Under the pieces are notes generated by a model that did no database searches, was not told where the DNA came from, and saw nothing but the letters and a program-made list of their open reading frames with translations. The position numbers were made by a program, and so were the translations under genes. From UBA9988 sp964574105 (GTDB lineage: Bacteria; Patescibacteriota; Minisyncoccia; Phycocordibacterales; UBA9988), in assembly GCA_964574105.1 (NCBI GenBank), contig CAZNKH010000002.1:1-40011 (forward strand): DNA of 40,011 bases, given 5' to 3'. The first letter of the stretch is position 1, and every line of letters starts with the position of its first letter. This document shows, in pieces, positions 14,909 through 23,299 of the stretch.

Positions 14909-16198
14909 ATGGAGTTCCTGTCTGCGTATAATGTTTTTTTCTATTCCTTTTTTACTGGGGGTCTCAAAGATTTCTTTCTACTCATACTTCCTTTTGCGTG
15001 GATCTGGTTACCACTACTTCTTTCACTGATCCTCTGGCATAGTTATCGCTACTATACACTCAAGAAGTATATCGCCGGTATCAAATGGATAACACTTGAA
15101 ATTAAGGTACCTCGCGAGGTGACCAAATCACCGCAGGCGATGGAGCTCGCACTCGTCGCCTTCCACCAGACATCAGACAAAACATGGTATGACAGGACTT
15201 TTAGTGGTTATGTACGCCCATGGTTTTCTTTGGAGATGGTCTCTATTGGTGGAGTGATACGCTTTTTTGTACGCACGCCTGCATTTTTTAAAAATTTTAT
15301 CGAATCTAGTTTTTATGCGCAGTATCCTGGGGTAGAAATTTACGAGACAGAAGATTATGTTACCGTGGTGCCAAGCAATGCAGGGCAAGCGGATTCGGAG
15401 TGGGATCTCTGGGCTGCTGAGCTTGAATTGACCAAGGCTGATCCCTATCCAATCCGTACTTACATTGACTATGGTCTAGATAAAGATCCGAAAGAAGAAT
15501 TCAAGAATGACCCCCTCGGTACTCTCATTGAGTTTCTTGGTTCTCTTAAGCCGAACGAGCAAGTATGGATCCAGATACTGATCCAGGCTACCAAGAAGCG
15601 TTTCCCTAAGACAGGGGGACCTAAGGGCTTCTGGGGTAATACGAAGCATCTCTTTGGCTTTAGAAATATGCAGGACTGGCAGGCAGAAGGGGCGGCACTC
15701 TTAGACAAGATTATGAAGCGCAACGAGAAGCCTAAACCGGGCGAGTCCAAATCAACAGCCCTCTCCAGTTCAGAAGAGCTCGTTGTCAAAGCCATTGCGC
15801 GCAGTATTTCTAAACAAGGTTTTGATTGCGGAATACGCGCAGTGTATACCGCAAAGAGAGATGTATTCAACAAAATTCGTGTTGTAGGGATACTCTCTTC
15901 ATTCAAACAATTTTCATCAATGGACTTGAATGGATTTAAACCAAAGCGAACGACCACTCCGTTTGATTACCCGTGGCAAGACCCATTCGACACTCGTGCC
16001 GCAGAGATAAGAAAAAGGCTCTTCCGTGCCTACCGCGAACGAGGATATTTTTACATTCCCTACAAAATCAAACCATTTGTTTTGAATACAGAAGAGCTCG
16101 CTACTATTTTCCACTTCCCTGGACGCGCAGTTGAGACACCAACGCTTGATCGCATTGAGAGTCGCCGTGGAGAACCACCACCAAACTTACCGCTCTAA
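14909..16198 (+). CDS. Membrane-anchored protein resembling the N-terminal module of CPR secretion/transfer ATPases, without ATPase domain
   Basis: 429 residues. One or two hydrophobic segments at about 18-45 (FFLLILPFAWIWLPLLLSLI) are followed by a long soluble domain (EIKVPREVTKSPQAMELALV, SFYAQYPGVEIYETEDYV), ending ETPTLDRIESRRGEPPPNLP. In CPR genomes this module, including the PP-NLP end, usually precedes a VirD4/HerA-type ATPase in the same chain. Here the chain stops one residue later and has no Walker A or B motif. It lies 3 bases before mltG, hinting at a cell-envelope role. The family link is from memory of similar proteins (DUF8128-like) and could not be searched. The partner ATPase, if any, is outside the window. 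Confidence 0.65.
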   Translation: MEFLSAYNVFFYSFFTGGLKDFFLLILPFAWIWLPLLLSLILWHSYRYYTLKKYIAGIKWITLEIKVPREVTKSPQAMELALVAFHQTSDKTWYDRTFSGYVRPWFSLEMVSIGGVIRFFVRTPAFFKNFIESSFYAQYPGVEIYETEDYVTVVPSNAGQADSEWDLWAAELELTKADPYPIRTYIDYGLDKDPKEEFKNDPLGTLIEFLGSLKPNEQVWIQILIQATKKRFPKTGGPKGFWGNTKHLFGFRNMQDWQAEGAALLDKIMKRNEKPKPGESKSTALSSSEELVVKAIARSISKQGFDCGIRAVYTAKRDVFNKIRVVGILSSFKQFSSMDLNGFKPKRTTTPFDYPWQDPFDTRAAEIRKRLFRAYRERGYFYIPYKIKPFVLNTEELATIFHFPGRAVETPTLDRIESRRGEPPPNLPL

Positions 16199-16201
16199 TC
16201 T

Positions 16202-17200
16202 ATGCGTATACTCTCTTGTCTCACCAGGTATCTCTCACGGTGTGTGCCAAAAGGTATACACCCGCATGTACCCTATGGTGTTATTTCAGTGCTCACTGCC
16301 TTATTTGTATACGGTTTTTGGATCGCACCTCCATCCAACTTTCCGCTCAATGCGACGATCCGTATAGAAGAGGGGATGAATGTTGAAAGAATAGCTGAGC
16401 GACTTGTAGAGCGATCGGTCATCCGTTCTGAGCGACTCTTTGTATTTCTTGCGCGAGTGAGTGGGACGGCAGATGGTCTTGTTGAGGGGCAGTACCGTTT
16501 TGATCGTGGTTACTCCATCTTTACTGTGCTCTATCGATTGCATAGAGGCCTCTACGGATTCAATATGGTGAAGGTGGTAATCCCCGAAGGGGCAACCAAT
16601 ACAGAGATTGCATCCATACTAGATGCGAAGCTAGAGAATTTTGAGAAAGCTAAGTTTCTTGAAGCAGTGAAGGATAAAGAAGGCTATCTCTTCCCTGATA
16701 CCTACCTTGTTACTCCTGTGGCGACCTATGAAGATGTAATTAGAAAGATAGATCAAAACTTCAAGCGACAAATTGGCTTGTATGAAGTAGTAGCACTTGC
16801 TAAAGGGCATACCTTGCACGAGATACTCACCATGGCCTCACTCATTGAAGAAGAGGCACGAAAGATAGAGGACAGAAGAATGGTCGCAGGGATCTTGTGG
16901 AATCGTATAGATGCAGGGATGCTTCTTCAAGTGGACGCAGTCTTTCCTTATATTGTAGGACGCAATACCTATGAGGTTACCAAGACAGACCTTAATCATA
17001 ATTCTCTTTATAATACTTATCGTTATAAAGGACTTCCACCGGGCCCAATCTCTAATCCAGGGAAAAATGCGATAGATGCCGCGCTCAATCCAACAAAGAG
17101 TAACTACCTTTACTACCTCTCCGATCGGAAGGGGAATATGCACTACGCAGAAACCTTTGACGAACACAAAAAGAATAGGGTACAGTATTTGAACTCATGA
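16202..17200 (+). CDS. mltG: Endolytic peptidoglycan transglycosylase MltG
   Basis: 332 residues, a usual length. A basic N-terminus and one membrane anchor (VISVLTALFVYGFWIA) are followed by a LysM-like region (IRIEEGMNVERIAERLVERSVI) and the YceG/MltG domain. The catalytic glutamate is in MASLIEEEARKIEDR and the family motif is YKGLPPGPISNPGKNAIDAALNP, with YLYYLSD nearby. The enzyme cuts nascent glycan strands outside the membrane and sets their length. It lies 3 bases after the preceding membrane protein and overlaps the exonuclease start by 4 bases (ATGA). The N-terminus before the anchor is unusually long and basic; a later start cannot be excluded. Confidence 0.94.
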   Translation: MRILSCLTRYLSRCVPKGIHPHVPYGVISVLTALFVYGFWIAPPSNFPLNATIRIEEGMNVERIAERLVERSVIRSERLFVFLARVSGTADGLVEGQYRFDRGYSIFTVLYRLHRGLYGFNMVKVVIPEGATNTEIASILDAKLENFEKAKFLEAVKDKEGYLFPDTYLVTPVATYEDVIRKIDQNFKRQIGLYEVVALAKGHTLHEILTMASLIEEEARKIEDRRMVAGILWNRIDAGMLLQVDAVFPYIVGRNTYEVTKTDLNHNSLYNTYRYKGLPPGPISNPGKNAIDAALNPTKSNYLYYLSDRKGNMHYAETFDEHKKNRVQYLNS

Positions 17201-17745
17201 AAAAACATAATCTCGCGTTCATAGACTTAGAGACAACGGGATTGAATCCTGACAAGCACGAGATCATAGAGATTGGGTGCTTGGTGGTACGGCAACCACA
17301 AGTGGCGGGAGGAAGTTTTGAAGTGATTGATGAGCTGGATCTCAAGGTGAAGCCGACTCATCTAGAACGCGCAGAACCTGAGGCGCTTCGCATCAATGGC
17401 TACAATGACGCGGACTGGCTCTTTGCCGTTGATCTTACTCAAGCGCTCTCAGCACTTGTGGAAAAGGCGGATAATGCGATTATGGTTGCGCAGAATGTGA
17501 CCTTTGACTGGTCATTTCTTCATCGTGCATTTGATACAACAGGAGTACAAAACCGTATGCACTTTCCTAAGATTGATCTTATTTCTATTGCCTTTGGCAA
17601 ACTCTATAACGATCCGCGCATAGAGCGTTACAATCTCCGTGAACTCGCACGCTTCTTTAATGTGGAGAATGAGAAGGCGCACTCCGCAATGAGCGATATC
17701 CGTACCACCTTTGAAATCTATAAAAAATTGATTACCCTTCCCTAA
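17197..17745 (+). CDS. DEDDh 3'-5' exonuclease (DnaQ/epsilon-like)
   Basis: 182 residues, only the exonuclease domain. The acidic set is D10 and E12 in FIDLETTGLNP, D in QNVTFDWSFLHRAF, and H...D in EKAHSAMSDIRTTFEIYK, which makes it the DEDDh subtype acting on single-stranded DNA or RNA ends with two metal ions. It could be a proofreading subunit, an oligoribonuclease-like enzyme or a repair nuclease; the short length does not decide. It starts inside the last codon of mltG (ATGA) and ends 1 base before mnmA, so it is part of a tight operon. Confidence 0.9.
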   Translation: MKKHNLAFIDLETTGLNPDKHEIIEIGCLVVRQPQVAGGSFEVIDELDLKVKPTHLERAEPEALRINGYNDADWLFAVDLTQALSALVEKADNAIMVAQNVTFDWSFLHRAFDTTGVQNRMHFPKIDLISIAFGKLYNDPRIERYNLRELARFFNVENEKAHSAMSDIRTTFEIYKKLITLP

Positions 17746-17746
17746 T

Positions 17747-18790
17747 ATGGCGAAGGTGTATGTAGGAATGAGCGGAGGAGTTGACTCCTCGCTTGCGGCG
17801 GCACTTCTAAAAGAGTCCGGGCACGAAGTGACGGGGGTCTTTATTCGTGTGTGGGAGTCTTTTCAAGGGAGCCGTTGTCTCTGGCGCGAAGAGCGCGATT
17901 GGGCACTGCGTGCCGCGGTGAGTATTGGCATACCTTTAGAAACACTTGATCTCTCGCGTGAGTACGAGGAGGAGGTGGTCAAGCGTATGCTTGAGGACTA
18001 TACGCGTGGCCGCACTCCAAATCCAGATATCTGGTGTAATCGTGCGGTGAAGTTTGGTGCCTTTTGGGACTATGCACACTCCCATGGAGCGGAGTATCTC
18101 GCAACAGGGCATTATGTACAGACAGACGGAGAACATCTTTTCTTCAGTGTGGATAACGAAAAAGATCAGAGCTACTTTCTGTGGACACTCACGAGAGAAG
18201 ATCTGTCGCACACGCTCTTCCCTATAGGGAAGATGAATAAAAGGGAAGTGCGCGCCGAGGCAGAGAGAAGAGGCTTGCCGAATGCAGGAAAAAAAGATAG
18301 TCAGGGGATTTGCTTTATTGGTGACATTGATGTGAAAGATTTTTTGAGAGAGCGTATCAGTGTAAGCGATGGTGTCGTCTTGGATGAAGCAGGACGGGTT
18401 ATTGGACATCATCCTGGAGCCCTTCTTTTCACTTTAGGTGAACGGCACGGTTTTACCGTAACGGATAAAACGCCGTATGACACACCGCTTTTTGTGATTG
18501 CAAAAGATATAAAAAAAAATACACTCACCGTATCGTCTATGCCTCTCCAGTCTCATCACGCAGTGAAAGAGATTACTTTAGAAGCGGTGAATTGGGTGGA
18601 TGAGCCGCCGAGAATAGGGAACAGCTATCATGCTCGCTTACGTCATCGTGGCACTCTGACTGAAGTCAGACTTCAGTCATGCGGAGATGAGACTTCCGTC
18701 ACTTTCTTAGAACCAGTTCTCGTCGCTCCTGGTCAATCTTGCGTACTTTATGATAAAGACAGATGTCTCGGTGGAGGAATTGTTATGTAG
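17747..18790 (+). CDS. mnmA: tRNA-specific 2-thiouridylase MnmA
   Basis: 347 residues. It thiolates U34 of Lys, Glu and Gln tRNAs with ATP and a persulfide. The PP-loop is GMSGGVDSSLAAALL. The catalytic cysteine pair sits in NPDIWCNRAVKFG and SQGICFIGD; the tRNA-binding and C-terminal beta-barrel parts follow (GALLFTLGERHGF, AVNWVDEPPRIG, FLEPVLVAPGQSCVLYD). All key residues are present. It is the last gene of the run beginning at 14909 and is followed by a structured region before alaS. Confidence 0.95.
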   Translation: MAKVYVGMSGGVDSSLAAALLKESGHEVTGVFIRVWESFQGSRCLWREERDWALRAAVSIGIPLETLDLSREYEEEVVKRMLEDYTRGRTPNPDIWCNRAVKFGAFWDYAHSHGAEYLATGHYVQTDGEHLFFSVDNEKDQSYFLWTLTREDLSHTLFPIGKMNKREVRAEAERRGLPNAGKKDSQGICFIGDIDVKDFLRERISVSDGVVLDEAGRVIGHHPGALLFTLGERHGFTVTDKTPYDTPLFVIAKDIKKNTLTVSSMPLQSHHAVKEITLEAVNWVDEPPRIGNSYHARLRHRGTLTEVRLQSCGDETSVTFLEPVLVAPGQSCVLYDKDRCLGGGIVM

Positions 18791-18832
18791 TTTATTTACA
18801 CATTTGTGTGTGCAAAAAGGAGGAGTACGATT

Positions 18833-18850
18833 ATGATAGGTTCATTCTGA
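18833..18850 (+). CDS. Possible leader micro-ORF (MIGSF) ahead of alaS
   Basis: ATG-ATA-GGT-TCA-TTC-TGA, preceded by a near-perfect Shine-Dalgarno (AAAGGAGGAG) with 7 bases of spacing. Such a strong ribosome site is absent before most genes here, so initiation at this place seems meant. The codons include no alanine. The stretch GGTTCAT within it (18839-18845) can pair with ATGAACC (18907-18913) of the terminator hairpin that follows, so translating it could influence which hairpin forms. Confidence 0.45.
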   Translation: MIGSF

Positions 18851-18888
18851 ATATTTTCGGCATAGACATCGGAATCTGCCTGATTATC

Positions 18889-18926
18889 AGAGGGTTCATC
18901 ATATGATGAACCCTCTATTTTTTTCT
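18889..18926 (+). terminator. Strong intrinsic terminator between mnmA and alaS, possible attenuator
   Basis: AGAGGGTTCATC (18889-18900), loop ATAT, GATGAACCCTCT (18905-18916): a perfect 12-pair stem, then ATTTTTTTCTTTTT. It lies only about 25 bases before the alaS ATG, with no clear promoter in between, so alaS may depend on read-through. Confidence 0.92.
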
Positions 18927-18950
18927 TTTTGTTTCTGCTACTGTTTCCGT

Positions 18951-20741
18951 ATGGAATCTCAAGAAATACGGAGACGTTTTCTCACTTTTTTTGAAAAGCG
19001 AGGACATACAATTCTCCCTTCAGCGCCGCTTGTACCCGAAAATGATCCCTCGGTACTCTTTACGACCGCTGGTATGCAGCCGCTCGTACCCTTTCTTTTG
19101 GGAAACCCGCATCCCTCTGGTACTCGTCTTGCTAATGCGCAGAAGTGTGTGCGTACTCAAGATATTGAGAGCGTAGGAGATGCGACTCACGACACTTTTT
19201 TTGAGATGCTCGGCAACTGGTCTCTCGGAGACTACTTTAAGGAGGATGCAATCAAGTGGAGTTACGAGTTTCTTACTTCTCCAGACGAAGGACTCGGACT
19301 GGATCCAAAGCGTCTCTACATCACTGTCTTTGCTGGGAGCCATCCGACAAGTTCAGAACAATTCTTTGTGCCTCGCGATGAGGAATCGGCAACTATTTGG
19401 AAGTCTCTTGGAATAGCGGAGCATCGTATTTACTATTTGCCAGAAAAAAATAATTGGTGGAGTCCAGGAGAGAATGGTCCCTGTGGTCCTGATACCGAGA
19501 TGTTCTACGATGTAACACCAGAAGGACTGGGTGATCTCTCTCACGAACAGTTTCTGTGGGCGGATGACAATCAGCAAGTGGTGGAGATTTGGAACGATGT
19601 CTTTATGGAATATGAGAAGCGCGATGGAAAAGTTATTGGTAAACTCTCGCAGAAAAATGTGGATACAGGCGCTGGCCTAGAGCGTCTCTCAATGGTACTC
19701 CAAGACAAAGAGACAATCTTTGATACAGATCTCTTTGCTCCGCTTATTACTGTGTGTAGAATGTTGGAGAATGTAAACACGCGTTCGGAGCGTATAGTGT
19801 CGGACCATATTCGTACTGCGATCTTTATGATTACTGATGGCATTACCCCCTCCAATGTGGATCGTGGTTATGTGTTACGCCGTCTCATCCGTAGAGCATA
19901 TATACACGCACAGAGAATTACTTCATCGGTAGAGACGCTTGTGCATCGTCTTATTGAGGCAGTTATTGAACATCACTCGTACCGCGGGGCGTACTCATTC
20001 AATCGTGGAATAGTGATTCGTGTACTTGAAGAAGAATTGAAAAAATTTAAAGAAACACTAGATCGAGGTTTGCGCGAATTTGAAAAAATCTCACACACAG
20101 GGAGCATCTCTGGACACGATGCCTTCGTGCTCTTTACCAGTTACGGTTTCCCTTTTGAACTCATACAAGAGCTGGCAACTGAGCGTGAGCTCTCTGTAGA
20201 CGAGACTGGATACCGCGCAGAGTTGGGTGCACATCAAGAGCGTTCACGACTTGGTGCGGAGGTAAAGTTTAAGGGAGGACTTGCGGGAAACTCTGAACGG
20301 GAGAAGCAATATCACACAGTGACACATCTCCTCCATCAAGCACTTGTTGATGTGCTTGGCCCATCGGTACGCCAGATGGGGAGTAATATTACAAGCGAAC
20401 GCCTGCGTTTTGATTTTGCTCACGGAGTCAAGCTCAGTGATGAGGAGAAGCAGAAAGTAGAAGATCTCGTGAACAAAAAGATACAAGCAGATTTGCCGGT
20501 GCAATCAGTAACACTCTCGCGTTCTGAGGCGGAAGCAACAGGTGCACGACATTTCTTTGGTGAGAAATATGGCGATACGGTGAGTGTATACTTTATTGGA
20601 CCTGATATTGAGCACGCATACTCAAAAGAATTTTGTGGTGGACCACACATTACACATACCGGAGGACTTGGTATCTTCAAGATCATAAAAGAGGAGGCGG
20701 TTGCTGCTGGTATCCGCCGCATAAAAGCAGTCTTGAAGTAA
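18951..20741 (+). CDS. alaS: Alanyl-tRNA synthetase, short form
   Basis: Class II synthetase charging tRNA-Ala by its G3-U70 pair, which both tRNA-Ala genes in this window carry. 596 residues: the catalytic core (FTTAGMQPLVPFLLG, GNWSLGDYFKEDAIKW, WWSPGENGPCGPDTEMFYD), the helical tRNA-recognition part, and the editing domain with HTVTHLLHQ and CGGPHITHTGGLGIFK. The chain stops after RIKAVLK, so the C-terminal oligomerisation/DHHA1-type domain of the usual 870-residue enzyme is absent, as is common in this lineage. Start set at ATG 18951: the in-frame ATG at 18903 lies inside the terminator hairpin and would add a run of Phe and Cys. Confidence 0.95.
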   Translation: MESQEIRRRFLTFFEKRGHTILPSAPLVPENDPSVLFTTAGMQPLVPFLLGNPHPSGTRLANAQKCVRTQDIESVGDATHDTFFEMLGNWSLGDYFKEDAIKWSYEFLTSPDEGLGLDPKRLYITVFAGSHPTSSEQFFVPRDEESATIWKSLGIAEHRIYYLPEKNNWWSPGENGPCGPDTEMFYDVTPEGLGDLSHEQFLWADDNQQVVEIWNDVFMEYEKRDGKVIGKLSQKNVDTGAGLERLSMVLQDKETIFDTDLFAPLITVCRMLENVNTRSERIVSDHIRTAIFMITDGITPSNVDRGYVLRRLIRRAYIHAQRITSSVETLVHRLIEAVIEHHSYRGAYSFNRGIVIRVLEEELKKFKETLDRGLREFEKISHTGSISGHDAFVLFTSYGFPFELIQELATERELSVDETGYRAELGAHQERSRLGAEVKFKGGLAGNSEREKQYHTVTHLLHQALVDVLGPSVRQMGSNITSERLRFDFAHGVKLSDEEKQKVEDLVNKKIQADLPVQSVTLSRSEAEATGARHFFGEKYGDTVSVYFIGPDIEHAYSKEFCGGPHITHTGGLGIFKIIKEEAVAAGIRRIKAVLK

Positions 20742-20773
20742 ATTGTGCACAGAGAAGTTATTCTCATGTGCGC

Positions 20774-20779
20774 TATACT
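20774..20779 (+). promoter_or_regulatory. -10 box TATACT right at the start of the 20787 gene
   Basis: TATACT ends 7 bases before the ATG at 20787, predicting a leaderless transcript. A small hairpin GAGAA/TTCTC lies at about 20752-20765. No good -35 is seen. Confidence 0.5.
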
Positions 20780-20786
20780 AAAGTGT

Positions 20787-21968
20787 ATGTCTTTCTTTTC
20801 TCGGACGCCCAAGTACTATGACCAGGTCGGGATTCTTGATTGTGCCAGCGGAAGCCTTGGTGCGACACTAGTGAGCTTTTCTGAGAAGAAAGAACGCTAC
20901 ATCCCTCGTTATCACATTTCTGTGCGCTACGATGCAGATAAAGGTACCCCTGCTTATATTGAAGCTCTGCACTCCGCACTTCACATGCTCCATCTTTCTG
21001 CACCGGGTTTGAAACGATTGCGAGTATTTTTTTCCCCATCGTACGGAGTCACTCACTCATACCTCCTTACAAAAACATTTGAATCTCAAACGCAGATGAG
21101 CCGTGGACATCTCTCTCAATTGGTAGATGAATCTTTTTCTCTCTTTAAGCACGATGAACCTGTTTTCTCAAAGACATCCTTGCTGTATGCCGTTGGTAAT
21201 GTTCGCGTGAATGACTATCAAGTCAGTTCCCCCGTTGGTATTCAAGGAAATAGTCTTGAGTTATCGAGTACCGTATGGGTCTGTCCAGAGCTTGCTTCGG
21301 TACTCACCCCGATCGTTACTGAGATATGGGGTTCTCGAATAACTGTAGAATATTTTCCAGAGAATCTCGCACTCACTCAAGCGATTGTCCACGCTTTTCC
21401 ACTTGGTCCAAAAAATTTTCTCGTCGCGACGATCGGGAATGAATCTTCTTTCATCTCAACTTGGTGGCATGGGGCATTGATTGCTTCTGCTTCGCTCTCT
21501 TTAAGTAAGCGCGCCGTGATAGATCGTGTCGCGCGTGCTCTAAATGTTTCTTCTGATGATGCACTTTCTTTTTTACGAAATAAGCACGAAACTCCAGAAA
21601 GACTCTCGTCGGTATTGCAAGCGGTGCTCGTTCCCTTGATAAAAGATTGGTCAACGGAGATGGTGACTGTTCCACAATCTCTCTTGGAGAAGCACTTTGT
21701 TCCCGGGACAATCTATTTGGTGAGTGATGAGCCTGCGCTTATCACTCTGGGAGATGCAGCTCTTAAAGACCCTTCATTCTCTGGCTTTACATTTAGTAGC
21801 GCCCTCGCTACCCTTTCTGCCGTGACTCCAGAAGGGAAAGAGTGTAAGACTATTCGCTCAGGAGGAAGTTATGATGACATCCGGCTTATGCTCTTCGGAC
21901 ATTTTTGTGCTAGTATAGACGAGGTTCGTATAGACAGCTATTTCTTATTAAGTCAAACATACGCATGA
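20787..21968 (+). CDS. FtsA/PilM-like actin-fold protein of unknown function
   Basis: 393 residues. The N-terminal VGILDCASGSLGATLVSF occupies the place of the phosphate-1 loop of actin-fold ATPases. The stretch from NFLVATIGNESSFISTWWHG to SLSLSKRAVIDRVARALNVSSDDALSFLRNKHE follows the FtsA/PilM pattern (phosphate-2 strand pair, then xxITxxIAxALxxSxxEAExLK). The usual Asp and Gly residues of the loops are partly lost, so ATP binding is doubtful. It overlaps by 4 bases the next gene, a single-pass membrane protein, an arrangement like PilM with PilN. ATG 20787 is chosen because the -10 box lies just before it; the upstream start at 20745 is not on the predicted transcript. Confidence 0.65.
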   Translation: MSFFSRTPKYYDQVGILDCASGSLGATLVSFSEKKERYIPRYHISVRYDADKGTPAYIEALHSALHMLHLSAPGLKRLRVFFSPSYGVTHSYLLTKTFESQTQMSRGHLSQLVDESFSLFKHDEPVFSKTSLLYAVGNVRVNDYQVSSPVGIQGNSLELSSTVWVCPELASVLTPIVTEIWGSRITVEYFPENLALTQAIVHAFPLGPKNFLVATIGNESSFISTWWHGALIASASLSLSKRAVIDRVARALNVSSDDALSFLRNKHETPERLSSVLQAVLVPLIKDWSTEMVTVPQSLLEKHFVPGTIYLVSDEPALITLGDAALKDPSFSGFTFSSALATLSAVTPEGKECKTIRSGGSYDDIRLMLFGHFCASIDEVRIDSYFLLSQTYA

Positions 21969-23251
21969 GTAATTCAGGCATTAAGCGCAGTCTCCGCGAG
22001 CTACTCCCTAAGGGAGAGGCAAAAGAGACACAGAGAGTAATCAGCTACGATGAGGGGAGACATCGTGGTCCAGTAGGTCAGGGAACTCGTTTTAAGCCAC
22101 ATCGCATTCCCTGGAAGATACCGGCAGTCATTGCGACGCTGGTGATTCTTGGAGGAGGGGCATACATACTCTCACTCTCTTTCGCGACGGCGACGGTGAC
22201 TGTATCACCTAAATCTCATACAGTAGCTGTTGATAGTAATATGAGTGCGAGCCGAGGTGGTGCCAACGCGAGTTCAACAATCGGTTTTGAGACATTTACC
22301 TTTGAAGAGGTGGTGTCCACGATGGTTTCTTCAGCAGGAACGGAAAATGTTGAGACAAAAGCGAGTGGTAAGATCACTGTATATAATAATTTTAGTGAAA
22401 AGCCTGAGCGGCTTATAAAAAATACTCGCTTTGAGTCCGCGGATGGAAAGATTTTTCGTATTCAGGAGGCGATCTCTGTTCCCGGAAAGAAGACTGTCTC
22501 AGGAGAAGTTATACCCGGATCACTTGAGGTAACTGTTATTGCCGATCAAGCAGGGGAGGCCTACAACATTCCCGAAGGAGACTTTACCGTCCCAGGGCTA
22601 AAGGGAGATAGCAGGTTTAATACAATTTATGCTAAGTCAAAGGCAGCAATGAACGGAGGATTTGTGGGAAGGACCCGAGTTATCTCTGAGGCTGATAGGG
22701 TGAAGGTCCGTAATGGAGCGCAAACAGCACTTGCAGCAAAGCTTGCGGAGAAAGTAAAAACAGAGCTTCCACCCGAGTTTATGAGTTTTTCTGATGGGCA
22801 GTTTATGAGCTATTCAGAAAGTATCGGAGACAAGAGTACAGAAACCGAAGCTGAGCTTAAGATAAAGGGAACCATGCTCGTTATTGCCTTCCGCAACGCT
22901 GATCTCGCGCAAGCAATTGCTCGTGATCTCGTCACTGATTACGACGGTGGCACACTTAAGCTCATGAACCCTGAGACGCTTGAGGTACGCATCTTAAGTA
23001 AGGATAGCGTCATTGCAGATTATTCTTCCGTGTTCTCATTCTTTATACGAGGTTCCGACACACTCACCTATACATTTGATGAGACGGAGCTTAAATCCCG
23101 CTTGGCAGGTAAGGATAAAAAGGAGTATGGCGTTATCTTTAGTGCCTACCCAGCAATCAAGCGTGCAGAGGTCAGTTTCTCTCCTTCATGGGTAGGGAGT
23201 TTTCCCACGGATACTGAGAAGATATTTATAGAGCAGGCCACGAGCTCTTAA
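21965..23251 (+). CDS. Single-pass membrane protein with baseplate J-like domain
   Basis: 428 residues. A basic cytoplasmic tail of about 50 residues is followed by one membrane segment (IPAVIATLVILGGGAYILSL) and a large exported domain. Residues about 125-245 (SGKITVYNNFSEKPERLIKN, TRFESADGKIFRIQEAISVP, GEAYNIPEGDFTV) match the repeated pattern of phage/contractile-system baseplate J proteins, which is also found in envelope proteins of CPR bacteria. No sheath, tube or other tail gene is near, so this is not a phage remnant by context. It is translationally coupled (ATGA) to the actin-fold gene, so the two probably make one inner-membrane assembly. Specific function unknown. Confidence 0.72.
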   Translation: MSNSGIKRSLRELLPKGEAKETQRVISYDEGRHRGPVGQGTRFKPHRIPWKIPAVIATLVILGGGAYILSLSFATATVTVSPKSHTVAVDSNMSASRGGANASSTIGFETFTFEEVVSTMVSSAGTENVETKASGKITVYNNFSEKPERLIKNTRFESADGKIFRIQEAISVPGKKTVSGEVIPGSLEVTVIADQAGEAYNIPEGDFTVPGLKGDSRFNTIYAKSKAAMNGGFVGRTRVISEADRVKVRNGAQTALAAKLAEKVKTELPPEFMSFSDGQFMSYSESIGDKSTETEAELKIKGTMLVIAFRNADLAQAIARDLVTDYDGGTLKLMNPETLEVRILSKDSVIADYSSVFSFFIRGSDTLTYTFDETELKSRLAGKDKKEYGVIFSAYPAIKRAEVSFSPSWVGSFPTDTEKIFIEQATSS

Positions 23252-23253
23252 GT

Positions 23254-23281
23254 TTGACTAATCTTAAGGCTGTGATACTAT
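23254..23281 (+). promoter_or_regulatory. Possible promoter of the ribosomal protein operon
   Basis: TTGACT (23254-23259), 16-base spacer, TACTAT (23276-23281), 18 bases before infA. The -35 is strong and the -10 moderate; TATACA at 23279 is an alternative -10. Confidence 0.5.
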
Positions 23282-23299
23282 ACACAGGGTAGCTTGTTG

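Noticed and set aside
18903..18950. Upstream ATG as alaS start
   Set aside because: It lies inside the terminator hairpin and would add a Phe/Cys-rich stretch foreign to AlaRS.
18791..18950. T-box riboswitch ahead of alaS
   Set aside because: No AGGGTGGNACCGCG-type T-box sequence and no stem I features are visible; only a terminator and a micro-ORF are supported.
21965..23251. Prophage tail gene
   Set aside because: The baseplate-J-like domain is on a membrane-anchored protein and there are no other phage genes in the neighbourhood.
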